46,002 nucleotides of DNA, taken from the NCBI GenBank assembly GCA_032718475.1, contig JAUCBJ010006290.1:1-46002 (forward strand), in the 5' to 3' direction. Made by a program: the position numbers and the translations under genes. Source of the DNA: Nemertoderma westbladi (Eukaryota > Xenacoelomorpha > Nemertodermatida > Nemertodermatidae). The notes under the pieces were generated by a model. It saw only the letters and a program-made list of their open reading frames with translations. It had not been told where the DNA came from and ran no database searches. This document shows, piece after piece, positions 1 to 14,300 of the stretch (positions are counted from its first letter, which is position 1; each line of letters opens with the position of its first letter).

Positions 1-505
1 TAGATATTCGGTGCGTTACAAACAAGTTACATTGATATTCGGTATGTTACAAACAAGTTACATAGATATTCGGTACGTTACAAACAAGTTACATAGATAT
101 TCGGTACGTTACAAACAAGTTACATCGATATTCGGTACGTTACAAACATTACATTGATATTCGGTACGTTACAAACAAGTTACATTGATATTCGGTACGT
201 TACAAACAAGTTACATAGATATTCGGTGCGTTACAAACAAGTTATATCGATATTCGGTACGTTACAAACAAGTTACATCGATATTCGGTACGTTACAAAC
301 AAGTTACATAGATATTCGGTGCGTTACAAACATTACATAGATATTCGGTATGTTACAAACAAGTTACATAGATATTCGGTACGTTACAAACAAGTTACAT
401 CGATATTCGGTACGTTACAAACATTACATTGATATTCGGTACGTTACAAACAAGTTACATTGATATTCGGTACGTTACAAACAAGTTACATAGATATTCG
501 GTACG

Positions 506-3500
506 TTACAAACAAGTTACATAGATATTCGGTACGTTACAAACAAGTTACATAGATATTCGGTACGTTACAAACAAGTTACATCGATATTCGGTACGTT
601 ACAAACAAGTTACATTGATATTCGGTACGTTACAAACAAGTTACATAGATATTCGGTACGTTACAAACAAGTTACATAGATATTCGGTACGTTACAAACA
701 AGTTACATAGATATTCGGTACGTTACAAACAAGTTACATCGATATTCGGTACGTTACAAACATTACATTGATATTCGGTACGTTACAAACAAGTTACATT
801 GATATTCGGTACGTTACAAACAAGTTACATAGATATTCGGTACGTTACAAACAAGTTACATAGATATTCGGTACGTTACAAACAAGTTACATTGATATTC
901 GGTACGTTACAAACAAGTTACATCGATATTCGGTACGTTACAAACAAGTTACATCGATATTCGGTACGTTACAAACAAGTTACATCGATATTCGGTACGT
1001 TACAAACAAGTTACATAGATATTCGGTGCGTTACAAACAAGTTACATTGATATTCGGTACGTTACAAACAAGTTACATTGATATTCGGTACGTTACAAAC
1101 AAGTTACATATATATTCGGTACGTTACAAACAAGTTACATAGATATTCGGTACGTTACAAACAAGTTACATAGATATTCGGTGCGTTACAAACATTACAT
1201 AGATATTCGGTATGTTACAAACAAGTTACATTGATATTCGGTACGTTACAAACAAGTTACATAGATATTCGGTGCGTTACAAACATTACATAGATATTCG
1301 GTATGTTACAAACAAGTTACATTGATATTCGGTACGTTACAAACAAGTTACATAGATATTCGGTACGTTACAATTACAAACAAGTTACATAGATATTCGG
1401 TACGTTACAAACATTACATAGATATTCGGTACGTTACAAACAAGTTACATCGATATTCGGTACGTTACAAACAAGTTACATAGATATTCGGTGCGTTACA
1501 AACATTACATAGATATTCGGTACGTTACAAACATTACATAGATATTCGGTACGTTACAAACAAGTTACATAGATATTCGGTACGTTACAAACAAGTTACA
1601 TAGATATTCGGTGCGTTACAAACATTACATAGATATTCGGTACGTTACAAACAAGTTACATTGATATTCGGTACGTTACAAACAAGTTACATAGATATTC
1701 GGTACGTTACAAACAAGTTACATAGATATTCGGTACGTTACAAACAAGATACATTGATATTCGGTACGTTACAAACAAGTTACATCGATATTCGGTACGT
1801 TACAAACAAGTTACATAGATATTCGGTGCGTTACAAACAAGTTACATAGATATTCGGTGCGTTACAAACAAGATACATTGATATTCGGTACGTTACAAAC
1901 AAGTTACATTGATATTCGGTACGTTACAAACAAGATACATTGATATTCGGTAAGTTACAAACAAGTTACATCGATATTCGGTACGTTACAAACAAGTTAC
2001 ATAGATATTCGGTGCGTTACAAACAAGTTACATAGATATTCGGTGCGTTACAAACAAGTTACATTGATATTCGGTACGTCACAAACAAGTTACATAGATA
2101 TTCGGTACGTTACAAACAAGTTACATAGATATTCGGTACGTTACAAACAAGTTACATAGATATTCGGTGCGTTACAAACAAGTTACATAGATATTCGGTG
2201 CGTTACAAACAAGTTACATTGATATTCGGTACGTTACAAACAAGTTACATAGATATTCGGTATGTTACAAACAAGTTACATTGATATTCGGTACGTTACA
2301 AACAAGTTATATCGATATTCGGTACGTTACAAACAAGTTACATAGATATTCGGTACGTTACAAACAAGTTACATAGATATTCGGTATGTTACAAACAAGT
2401 TACATTGATATTCGGTGCGTTACAAACAAGTTACATAGATATTCGGTACGTTACAAACAAGTTACATTGATATTCGGTACGTTACAAACAAGTTACATTG
2501 ATATTCGGTACGTTACAAACAAGTTACATAGATATTCGGTACGTTACAAACAAGTTACATTGATATTCGGTACGTTACAAACAAGTTACATAGATATTCG
2601 GTACGTTACAAACAAGTTACATTGATATTCGGTACGTTACAAACAAGTTACATTGATATTCGGTACGTTACAAACAAGTTATATCGATATTCGGTACGTT
2701 ACAAACAAGTTACATAGATATTCGGTACGTTACAAACAAGTTACATAGATATTCGGTATGTTACAAACAAGTTACATTGATATTCGGTGCGTTACAAACA
2801 AGTTACATAGATATTCGGTACGTTACAAACAAGTTACATAGATATTCGGTACGTTACAAACAAGTTACATTGATATTCGGTACGTTACAAACAAGTTACA
2901 TTGATATTCGGTACGTTACAAACAAGTTATATCGATATTCGGTACGTTACAAACAAGTTACATAGATATTCGGTACGTTACAAACAAGTTACATAGATAT
3001 TCGGTATGTTACAAACAAGTTACATTGATATTCGGTGCGTTACAAACAAGTTACATAGATATTCGGTGCGTTACAAACAAGTTACATTGATATTCGGTAC
3101 GTTACAAATAAGTTACATTGATATTCGGTACGTTACAAACAAGTTATATCGATATTCGGTACGTTACAAACAAGTTACATAGATATTCGGTACGTTACAA
3201 ACAAGTTACATAGATATTCGGTACGTTACAAACAAGTTACATAGATATTCGGTATGTTACAAACAAGTTACATAGATATTCGGTACGTTACAAACAAGTT
3301 ACATAGATATTCGGTGCGTTACAAACAAGTTACATTGATATTCGGTACGTTACAAACAAGTTATATCGATATTCGGTACGTTACAAACAAGTTACATAGA
3401 TATTCGGTACGTTACAAACAAGTTACATAGATATTCGGTTCGTTACAAACAAGTTACATAGATATTCGGTACGTTACAAACAAGTTACATAGATATTCGG

Positions 3501-4822
3501 TACGTTACAAACAAGTTACATAGATATTCGGTACGTTACAAACAAGTTACATTGATATTCGGTACGTTACAAACAAGTTACATAGATATTCGGTACGTTA
3601 CAAACAAGTTACATAGATATTCGGTACGTTACAATTACAAACAAGTTACATAGATATTCGGTACGTTACAATTACAAACAAGTTACATAGATATTCGGTA
3701 CCTTACAATTACAAACAAGTTACATAGATATTCGGTACGTTACAAACAAGTTACATAGATATTCGGTGCGTTACAAACAAGTTACATAGATATTCGGTAC
3801 GTTACAATTACAAACAAGTTACATAGATATTCGGTACGTTACAATTACAAACAAGTTACATAGATATTCGGTACCTTACAATTACAAACAAGTTACATAG
3901 ATATTCGGTACGTTACAAACAAGTTACATAGATATTCGGTACGTTACAAACAAGTTACATAGATATTCGGTACCTTACAATTACAAACAAGTTACATAGA
4001 TATTCGGTACGTTACAATTACAAACAAGTTACATTGATATTCGGTACCTTACAATTACAAACAAGTTACATAGATATTCGGTACGTTACAATTACAAACA
4101 AGTTACATAGATATTCGGTACCTTACAAACAAGTTACATAGATATTCGGTACGTTACAAACAAGTTACATAGATATTCGGTACGTTACAAACAAGTTACA
4201 TAGATATTCGGTTCGTTACAATTACAAACAAGTTACATAGATATTCGGTACCTTACAAACAAGTTACATAGATATTCGGTACGTTACAAACAAGTTACAT
4301 TGATATTCGGTACGTTATAAACAAGTTACATAGATATTCGGTACGTTACAAACAAGTTACATTGATATTCGGTACGTTATAAACAAGTTACATAGATATT
4401 CGGTACGTTACAAACAAGTTACATAGATATTCGGTACGTTACAATTACAAACAAGTTACATTGATATTCGGTACGTTACAATTACAAACAAGTTACATAG
4501 ATATTCGGTACGTTACAAACAAGTTACATTGATATTCGGTGCGTTACAAACAAGTTACATAGATATTCGGTGCGTTACAAACAAGTTACATTGATATTCG
4601 GTGCGTTACAAACAAGTTACATTGATATTCGGTACGTTACAAACAAGTTACATTGATATTCGGTACGTTACAAACAAGTTACATAGATATTCGGTACGTT
4701 ACAAACAAGTTACATTGATATTCGGTGCGTTACAAACAAGTTACATTGATATTCGGTGCGTTACAAACAAGTTACATAGATATTCGGTGCGTTACAAACA
4801 AGTTACATTGATATTCGGTACC
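506..4822. repeat. Higher-order repeat unit, copy 1 of a 4.3-kb tandem duplication
   Basis: This block of monomers recurs with the same order of diagnostic variants at an offset of 4317 bp, falling to 4316 bp after a 1-bp deletion in copy 2. The shared stretch runs from 506 to 4870 and from 4823 to 9186. Left of 506 and right of 4870 the variant order differs. Positions were found by comparing the variable base, the CGG-following tetranucleotide and the length variants. Confidence 0.9.
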
Positions 4823-7800
4823 TTACAAACAAGTTACATAGATATTCGGTACGTTACAAACAAGTTACATAGATATTCGGTACGTTACAAACAAGTTACA
4901 TCGATATTCGGTACGTTACAAACAAGTTACATTGATATTCGGTACGTTACAAACAAGTTACATAGATATTCGGTACGTTACAAACAAGTTACATAGATAT
5001 TCGGTACGTTACAAACAAGTTACATAGATATTCGGTACGTTACAAACAAGTTACATCGATATTCGGTACGTTACAAACATTACATTGATATTCGGTACGT
5101 TACAAACAAGTTACATTGATATTCGGTACGTTACAAACAAGTTACATAGATATTCGGTACGTTACAAACAAGTTACATAGATATTCGGTACGTTACAAAC
5201 AAGTTACATTGATATTCGGTACGTTACAAACAAGTTACATCGATATTCGGTACGTTACAAACAAGTTACATCGATATTCGGTACGTTACAAACAAGTTAC
5301 ATCGATATTCGGTACGTTACAAACAAGTTACATAGATATTCGGTGCGTTACAAACAAGTTACATTGATATTCGGTACGTTACAAACAAGTTACATTGATA
5401 TTCGGTACGTTACAAACAAGTTACATATATATTCGGTACGTTACAAACAAGTTACATAGATATTCGGTACGTTACAAACAAGTTACATAGATATTCGGTG
5501 CGTTACAAACATTACATAGATATTCGGTATGTTACAAACAAGTTACATTGATATTCGGTACGTTACAAACAAGTTACATAGATATTCGGTGCGTTACAAA
5601 CATTACATAGATATTCGGTATGTACAAACAAGTTACATTGATATTCGGTACGTTACAAACAAGTTACATAGATATTCGGTACGTTACAATTACAAACAAG
5701 TTACATAGATATTCGGTACGTTACAAACATTACATAGATATTCGGTACGTTACAAACAAGTTACATCGATATTCGGTACGTTACAAACAAGTTACATAGA
5801 TATTCGGTGCGTTACAAACATTACATAGATATTCGGTACGTTACAAACATTACATAGATATTCGGTACGTTACAAACAAGTTACATAGATATTCGGTACG
5901 TTACAAACAAGTTACATAGATATTCGGTGCGTTACAAACATTACATAGATATTCGGTACGTTACAAACAAGTTACATTGATATTCGGTACGTTACAAACA
6001 AGTTACATAGATATTCGGTACGTTACAAACAAGTTACATAGATATTCGGTACGTTACAAACAAGATACATTGATATTCGGTACGTTACAAACAAGTTACA
6101 TCGATATTCGGTACGTTACAAACAAGTTACATAGATATTCGGTGCGTTACAAACAAGTTACATAGATATTCGGTGCGTTACAAACAAGATACATTGATAT
6201 TCGGTACGTTACAAACAAGTTACATTGATATTCGGTACGTTACAAACAAGATACATTGATATTCGGTACGTTACAAACAAGTTACATCGATATTCGGTAC
6301 GTTACAAACAAGTTACATAGATATTCGGTGCGTTACAAACAAGTTACATAGATATTCGGTGCGTTACAAACAAGTTACATTGATATTCGGTACGTCACAA
6401 ACAAGTTACATAGATATTCGGTACGTTACAAACAAGTTACATAGATATTCGGTACGTTACAAACAAGTTACATAGATATTCGGTGCGTTACAAACAAGTT
6501 ACATAGATATTCGGTGCGTTACAAACAAGTTACATTGATATTCGGTACGTTACAAACAAGTTACATAGATATTCGGTATGTTACAAACAAGTTACATTGA
6601 TATTCGGTACGTTACAAACAAGTTATATCGATATTCGGTACGTTACAAACAAGTTACATAGATATTCGGTACGTTACAAACAAGTTACATAGATATTCGG
6701 TATGTTACAAACAAGTTACATTGATATTCGGTGCGTTACAAACAAGTTACATAGATATTCGGTACGTTACAAACAAGTTACATTGATATTCGGTACGTTA
6801 CAAACAAGTTACATTGATATTCGGTACGTTACAAACAAGTTACATAGATATTCGGTACGTTACAAACAAGTTACATTGATATTCGGTACGTTACAAACAA
6901 GTTACATAGATATTCGGTACGTTACAAACAAGTTACATTGATATTCGGTACGTTACAAACAAGTTACATTGATATTCGGTACGTTACAAACAAGTTATAT
7001 CGATATTCGGTACGTTACAAACAAGTTACATAGATATTCGGTACGTTACAAACAAGTTACATAGATATTCGGTATGTTACAAACAAGTTACATTGATATT
7101 CGGTGCGTTACAAACAAGTTACATAGATATTCGGTACGTTACAAACAAGTTACATAGATATTCGGTACGTTACAAACAAGTTACATTGATATTCGGTACG
7201 TTACAAACAAGTTACATTGATATTCGGTACGTTACAAACAAGTTATATCGATATTCGGTACGTTACAAACAAGTTACATAGATATTCGGTACGTTACAAA
7301 CAAGTTACATAGATATTCGGTATGTTACAAACAAGTTACATTGATATTCGGTGCGTTACAAACAAGTTACATAGATATTCGGTGCGTTACAAACAAGTTA
7401 CATTGATATTCGGTACGTTACAAATAAGTTACATTGATATTCGGTACGTTACAAACAAGTTATATCGATATTCGGTACGTTACAAACAAGTTACATAGAT
7501 ATTCGGTACGTTACAAACAAGTTACATAGATATTCGGTACGTTACAAACAAGTTACATAGATATTCGGTATGTTACAAACAAGTTACATAGATATTCGGT
7601 ACGTTACAAACAAGTTACATAGATATTCGGTGCGTTACAAACAAGTTACATTGATATTCGGTACGTTACAAACAAGTTATATCGATATTCGGTACGTTAC
7701 AAACAAGTTACATAGATATTCGGTACGTTACAAACAAGTTACATAGATATTCGGTTCGTTACAAACAAGTTACATAGATATTCGGTACGTTACAAACAAG

Positions 7801-9138
7801 TTACATAGATATTCGGTACGTTACAAACAAGTTACATAGATATTCGGTACGTTACAAACAAGTTACATTGATATTCGGTACGTTACAAACAAGTTACATA
7901 GATATTCGGTACGTTACAAACAAGTTACATAGATATTCGGTACGTTACAATTACAAACAAGTTACATAGATATTCGGTACGTTACAATTACAAACAAGTT
8001 ACATAGATATTCGGTACCTTACAATTACAAACAAGTTACATAGATATTCGGTACGTTACAAACAAGTTACATAGATATTCGGTGCGTTACAAACAAGTTA
8101 CATAGATATTCGGTACGTTACAATTACAAACAAGTTACATAGATATTCGGTACGTTACAATTACAAACAAGTTACATAGATATTCGGTACCTTACAATTA
8201 CAAACAAGTTACATAGATATTCGGTACGTTACAAACAAGTTACATAGATATTCGGTACGTTACAAACAAGTTACATAGATATTCGGTACCTTACAATTAC
8301 AAACAAGTTACATAGATATTCGGTACGTTACAATTACAAACAAGTTACATTGATATTCGGTACCTTACAATTACAAACAAGTTACATAGATATTCGGTAC
8401 GTTACAATTACAAACAAGTTACATAGATATTCGGTACCTTACAAACAAGTTACATAGATATTCGGTACGTTACAAACAAGTTACATAGATATTCGGTACG
8501 TTACAAACAAGTTACATAGATATTCGGTTCGTTACAATTACAAACAAGTTACATAGATATTCGGTACCTTACAAACAAGTTACATAGATATTCGGTACGT
8601 TACAAACAAGTTACATTGATATTCGGTACGTTATAAACAAGTTACATAGATATTCGGTACGTTACAAACAAGTTACATTGATATTCGGTACGTTATAAAC
8701 AAGTTACATAGATATTCGGTACGTTACAAACAAGTTACATAGATATTCGGTACGTTACAATTACAAACAAGTTACATTGATATTCGGTACGTTACAATTA
8801 CAAACAAGTTACATAGATATTCGGTACGTTACAAACAAGTTACATTGATATTCGGTGCGTTACAAACAAGTTACATAGATATTCGGTGCGTTACAAACAA
8901 GTTACATTGATATTCGGTGCGTTACAAACAAGTTACATTGATATTCGGTACGTTACAAACAAGTTACATTGATATTCGGTACGTTACAAACAAGTTACAT
9001 AGATATTCGGTACGTTACAAACAAGTTACATTGATATTCGGTGCGTTACAAACAAGTTACATTGATATTCGGTGCGTTACAAACAAGTTACATAGATATT
9101 CGGTGCGTTACAAACAAGTTACATTGATATTCGGTACC
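4823..9138. repeat. Higher-order repeat unit, copy 2 of a 4.3-kb tandem duplication
   Basis: This copy is nearly identical to 506-4822 in every stretch compared. I saw two differences: one T missing near 5623 (copy 1 has TATGTTACA near 1302), and a C at 6269 where copy 1 has A at 1953. A further 48 bp (9139-9186) matches the start of the unit again, marking the duplication joint. A partial, more diverged third copy of the later part of the unit follows at about 9590-10530. Confidence 0.88.
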
Positions 9139-10319
9139 TTACAAACAAGTTACATAGATATTCGGTACGTTACAAACAAGTTACATTGATATTCGGTACG
9201 TTACAAACAAGTTACATTGATATTCGGTACGTTACAATTACAAACAAGTTACATTGATATTCGGTACGTTACAATTACAAACAAGTTACATAGATATTCG
9301 GTACGTTACAAACAAGTTACATTGATATTCGGTGCGTTACAAACAAGTTACATAGATATTCGGTGCGTTACAAACAAGTTACATTGATATTCGGTGCGTT
9401 ACAAACAAGTTACATTGATATTCGGTACGTTACAAACAAGTTACATTGATATTCGGTACGTTACAAACAAGTTACATAGATATTCGGTACGTTACAAACA
9501 AGTTACATTGATATTCGGTGCGTTACAAACAAGTTACATTGATATTCGGTGCGTTACAAACAAGTTACATTGATATTCGGTACGTTACAAACAAGTTACA
9601 TAGATATTCGGTACGTTACAAACAAGTTACATAGATATTCGGTACGTTACAATTACAAACAAGTTACATAGATATTCGGTACGTTACAATTACAAACAAG
9701 TTACATAGATATTCGGTACCTTACAATTACAAACAAGTTACATAGATATTCGGTACGTTACAATTACAAACAAGTTACATAGATATTCGGTACGTTACAA
9801 ACAAGTTACATAGATATTCGGTACGTTACAAACAAGTTACATAGATATTCGGTACCTTACAATTACAAACAAGTTACATAGATATTCGGTACGTTACAAT
9901 TACAAACAAGTTACATTGATATTCGGTACCTTACAATTACAAACAAGTTACATAGATATTCGGTACGTTACAATTACAAACAAGTTACATAGATATTCGG
10001 TACCTTACAAACAAGTTACATAGATATTCGGTACGTTACAAACAAGTTACATAGATATTCGGTACGTTACAAACAAGTTACATAGATATTCGGTTCGTTA
10101 CAATTACAAACAAGTTACATAGATATTCGGTACCTTACAAACAAGTTACATAGATATTCGGTACGTTACAAACAAGTTACATTGATATTCGGTACGTTAT
10201 AAACAAGTTACATAGATATTCGGTACGTTACAAACAAGTTACATTGATATTCGGTACGTTATAAACAAGTTACATAGATATTCGGTACGTTACAAACAAG
10301 TTACATAGATATTCGGTAC

Positions 10320-11310
10320 GTTACAATTACAAACAAGTTACATTGATATTCGGTACGTTACAATTACAAACAAGTTACATAGATATTCGGTACGTTACAA
10401 ACAAGTTACATTGATATTCGGTGCGTTACAAACAAGTTACATAGATATTCGGTGCGTTACAAACAAGTTACATTGATATTCGGTGCGTTACAAACAAGTT
10501 ACATTGATATTCGGTACGTTACAAACAAGTTACATTGATATTCGGTACGTTACAAACAAGTTACATTGATATTCGGTGCGTTACAAACAAGTTACATAGA
10601 TATTCGGTACGTTACAAACAAGTTACATTGATATTCGGTGCGTTACAAACAAGTTACATAGATATTCGGTACGTTACAAACAAGTTACATAGATATTCGG
10701 TACCTTACAATTACAAACAAGTTACATAGATATTCGGTACGTTACAATTACAAACAAGTTACATTGATATTCGGTACGTTACAATTACAAACAAGTTACA
10801 TAGATATTCGGTACGTTACAAACAAGTTACATTGATATTCGGTGCGTTACAAACAAGTTACATAGATATTCGGTGCGTTACAAACAAGTTACATTGATAT
10901 TCGGTGCGTTACAAACAAGTTACATTGATATTCGGTACGTTACAAACAAGTTACATTGATATTCGGTACGTTACAAACAAGTTACATTGATATTCGGTGC
11001 GTTACAAACAAGTTACATAGATATTCGGTACGTTACAAACAAGTTACATTGATATTCGGTGCGTTACAAACAAGTTACATAGATATTCGGTACGTTACAA
11101 ACAAGTTACATAGATATTCGGTACCTTACAATTACAAACAAGTTACATAGATATTCGGTACGTTACAATTACAAACAAGTTACATTGATATTCGGTACGT
11201 TACAATTACAAACAAGTTACATAGATATTCGGTACGTTACAAACAAGTTACATTGATATTCGGTGCGTTACAAACAAGTTACATAGATATTCGGTGCGTT
11301 ACAAACAAGT
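10320..11310. repeat. 421-bp higher-order repeat, two full copies and a partial third
   Basis: Thirteen-monomer blocks, three of them 37-bp variants (13 x 31 + 3 x 6 = 421), repeat at 10320, 10741 and 11162. The third copy loses the pattern after about 11310. A related block starts near 9225. Confidence 0.8.
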
Positions 11311-14300
11311 TACATAGATATTCGGTTCGTTACAATTACAAACAAGTTACATCGATATTCGGTACGTTACAAACAAGTTACATCGATATTCGGTACGTTA
11401 CAAACAAGTTACATAGATATTCGGTACCTTACAAACAAGTTACATAGATATTCGGTACGTTGCAAACAAGTTACATTGATATTCGGTATGTTACAAACAA
11501 GTTACATAGATATTCGGTACGTTACAATTACAAACAAGTTACATAGATATTCGGTACCTTACAAACAAGTTACATAGATATTCGGTACGTTACAAACAAG
11601 TTACATCGATATTCGGTACGTTACAAACAAGTTACATCGATATTCGGTACGTTACAAACAAGTTACATAGATATTCGGTACGTTACAAACAAGTTACATC
11701 GATATTCGGTACGTTACAAACAAGTTACATAGATATTCGGTTCGTTACAAACAAGTTACATTGATATTCGGTACGTTATAAACAAGTTACATAGATATTC
11801 GGTACGTTACAAACAAGTTACATTGATATTCGGTACGTTATAAACAAGTTACATAGATTTTCGGTACGTTACAAACAAGTTACATAGATATTCGGTACCT
11901 TACAATTACAAACAAGTTACATAGATATTCGGTACGTTACAATTACAAACAAGTTACATTGATATTCGGTACCTTACAATTACAAACAAGTTACATAGAT
12001 ATTCGGTACGTTACAAACAAGTTACATTGATATTCGGTGCGTTACAAACAAGTTACATAGATATTCGGTACCTTACAATTACAAACAAGTTACATAGATA
12101 TTCGGTACGTTACAATTACAAACAAGTTACATTGATATTCGGTACCTTACAATTACAAACAAGTTACATAGATATTCGGTACGTTATAAACAAGTTACAT
12201 AGATATTCGGTACGTTACAAACAAGTTACATAGATATTCGGTACGTTACAATTACAAACAAGTTACATAGATATTCGGTACGTTACAATTACAAACAAGT
12301 TACATTGATATTCGGTACCTTACAATTACAAACAAGTTACATAGATATTCGGTACGTTACAAACAAGTTACATTGATATTCGGTGCGTTACAAACAAGTT
12401 ACATAGATATTCGGTGCGTTACAAACAAGTTACATAGATATTCGGTTCGTTACAATTACAAACAAGTTACATTGATATTCGGTACGTTACAAACAAGTTA
12501 ATAGATATTCGGTACGTTACAAACAAGTTACATAGATATTCGGTACATTACAAACAAGTTACATAGATATTCGGTACGTTGCAAACAAGTTACATTGATA
12601 TTCGGTATGTTACAAACAAGTTACATAGATATTCGGTACGTTACAATTACAAACAAGTTACATAGATATTCGGTACGTTGCAAACAAGTTACATTGATAT
12701 TCGGTATGTTACAAACAAGTTACATAGATATTCGGTACGTTACAATTACAAACAAGTTACATTGATATTCGGTACCTTACAATTACAAACAAGTTACATA
12801 GATATTCGGTACGTTACAAACAAGATACATAGATATTCGGTACGTTACAAACAAGTTACATTGATATTCGGTACGTTACAAACAAGATACATAGATATTC
12901 GGTACGTTACAAACAAGTTACATTGATATTCGGTACGTCACAAACAGGTTACATAGATATTCGGTACGTTACAAACAAGATACATAGATATTCGGTACGT
13001 TACAAACAAGATACATAGATATTCGGTACGTTACAAACAAGTTACATTGATATTCGGTACGTCACAAACAGGTTACATAGATATTCGGTACGTTACAATT
13101 ACAAACAAGTTACATAGATATTCGGTACCTTACAAACAAGTTACATAGATATTCGGTACGTTACAAACAAGTTACATAGATATTCGGTACGTTACAAACA
13201 AGTTACATAGATATTCGGTACCTTACAATTACAAACAAGTTACATAGATATTCGGTACGTTACAATTACAAACAAGTTACATTGATATTCGGTACCTTAC
13301 AAACAAGTTACATAGATATTCGGTACGTTACAAACAAGTTACATTGATATTCGGTACGTTACAAACAAGTTACATAGATATTCGGTACGTTACAAACAAG
13401 TTACATTGATATTCGGTTCGTTACAATTACAAACAAGTTACATAGATATTCGGTACCTTACAAACAAGTTACATTGATATTCGGTACGTTACAAACAAGT
13501 TATATCGATATTCGGTACGTTACAAACAAGTTACATAGATATTCGGTACGTTACAAACAAGTTACATAGATATTCGGTTCGTTACAAACAAGTTACATAG
13601 ATATTCGGTACGTTACAAACAAGTTACATAGATATTCGGTACGTTACAAACAAGTTACATAGATATTCGGTACGTTACAAACAAGTTACATTGATATTCG
13701 GTACGTTACAAACAAGTTACATAGATATTCGGTACGTTACAAACAAGTTACATAGATATTCGGTACGTTACAATTACAAACAAGTTACATAGATATTCGG
13801 TACGTTACAATTACAAACAAGTTACATAGATATTCGGTACCTTACAATTACAAACAAGTTACATAGATATTCGGTACGTTACAATTACAAACAAGTTACA
13901 TAGATATTCGGTACGTTACAAACAAGTTACATAGATATTCGGTTCGTTACAATTACAAACAAGTTACATAGATATTCGGTACGTTACAATTACAAACAAG
14001 TTACATAGATATTCGGTACCTTACAATTACAAACAAGTTACATAGATATTCGGTACGTTACAATTACAAACAAGTTACATAGATATTCGGTACGTTACAA
14101 ACAAGTTACATAGATATTCGGTACGTTACAAACAAGTTACATAGATATTCGGTATGTTACAAACAAGTTACATAGATATTCGGTACGTTACAAACAAGTT
14201 ACATAGATATTCGGTACCTTACAATTACAAACAAGTTACATAGATATTCGGTACGTTACAATTACAAACAAGTTACATAGATATTCGGTACGTTACAAAC

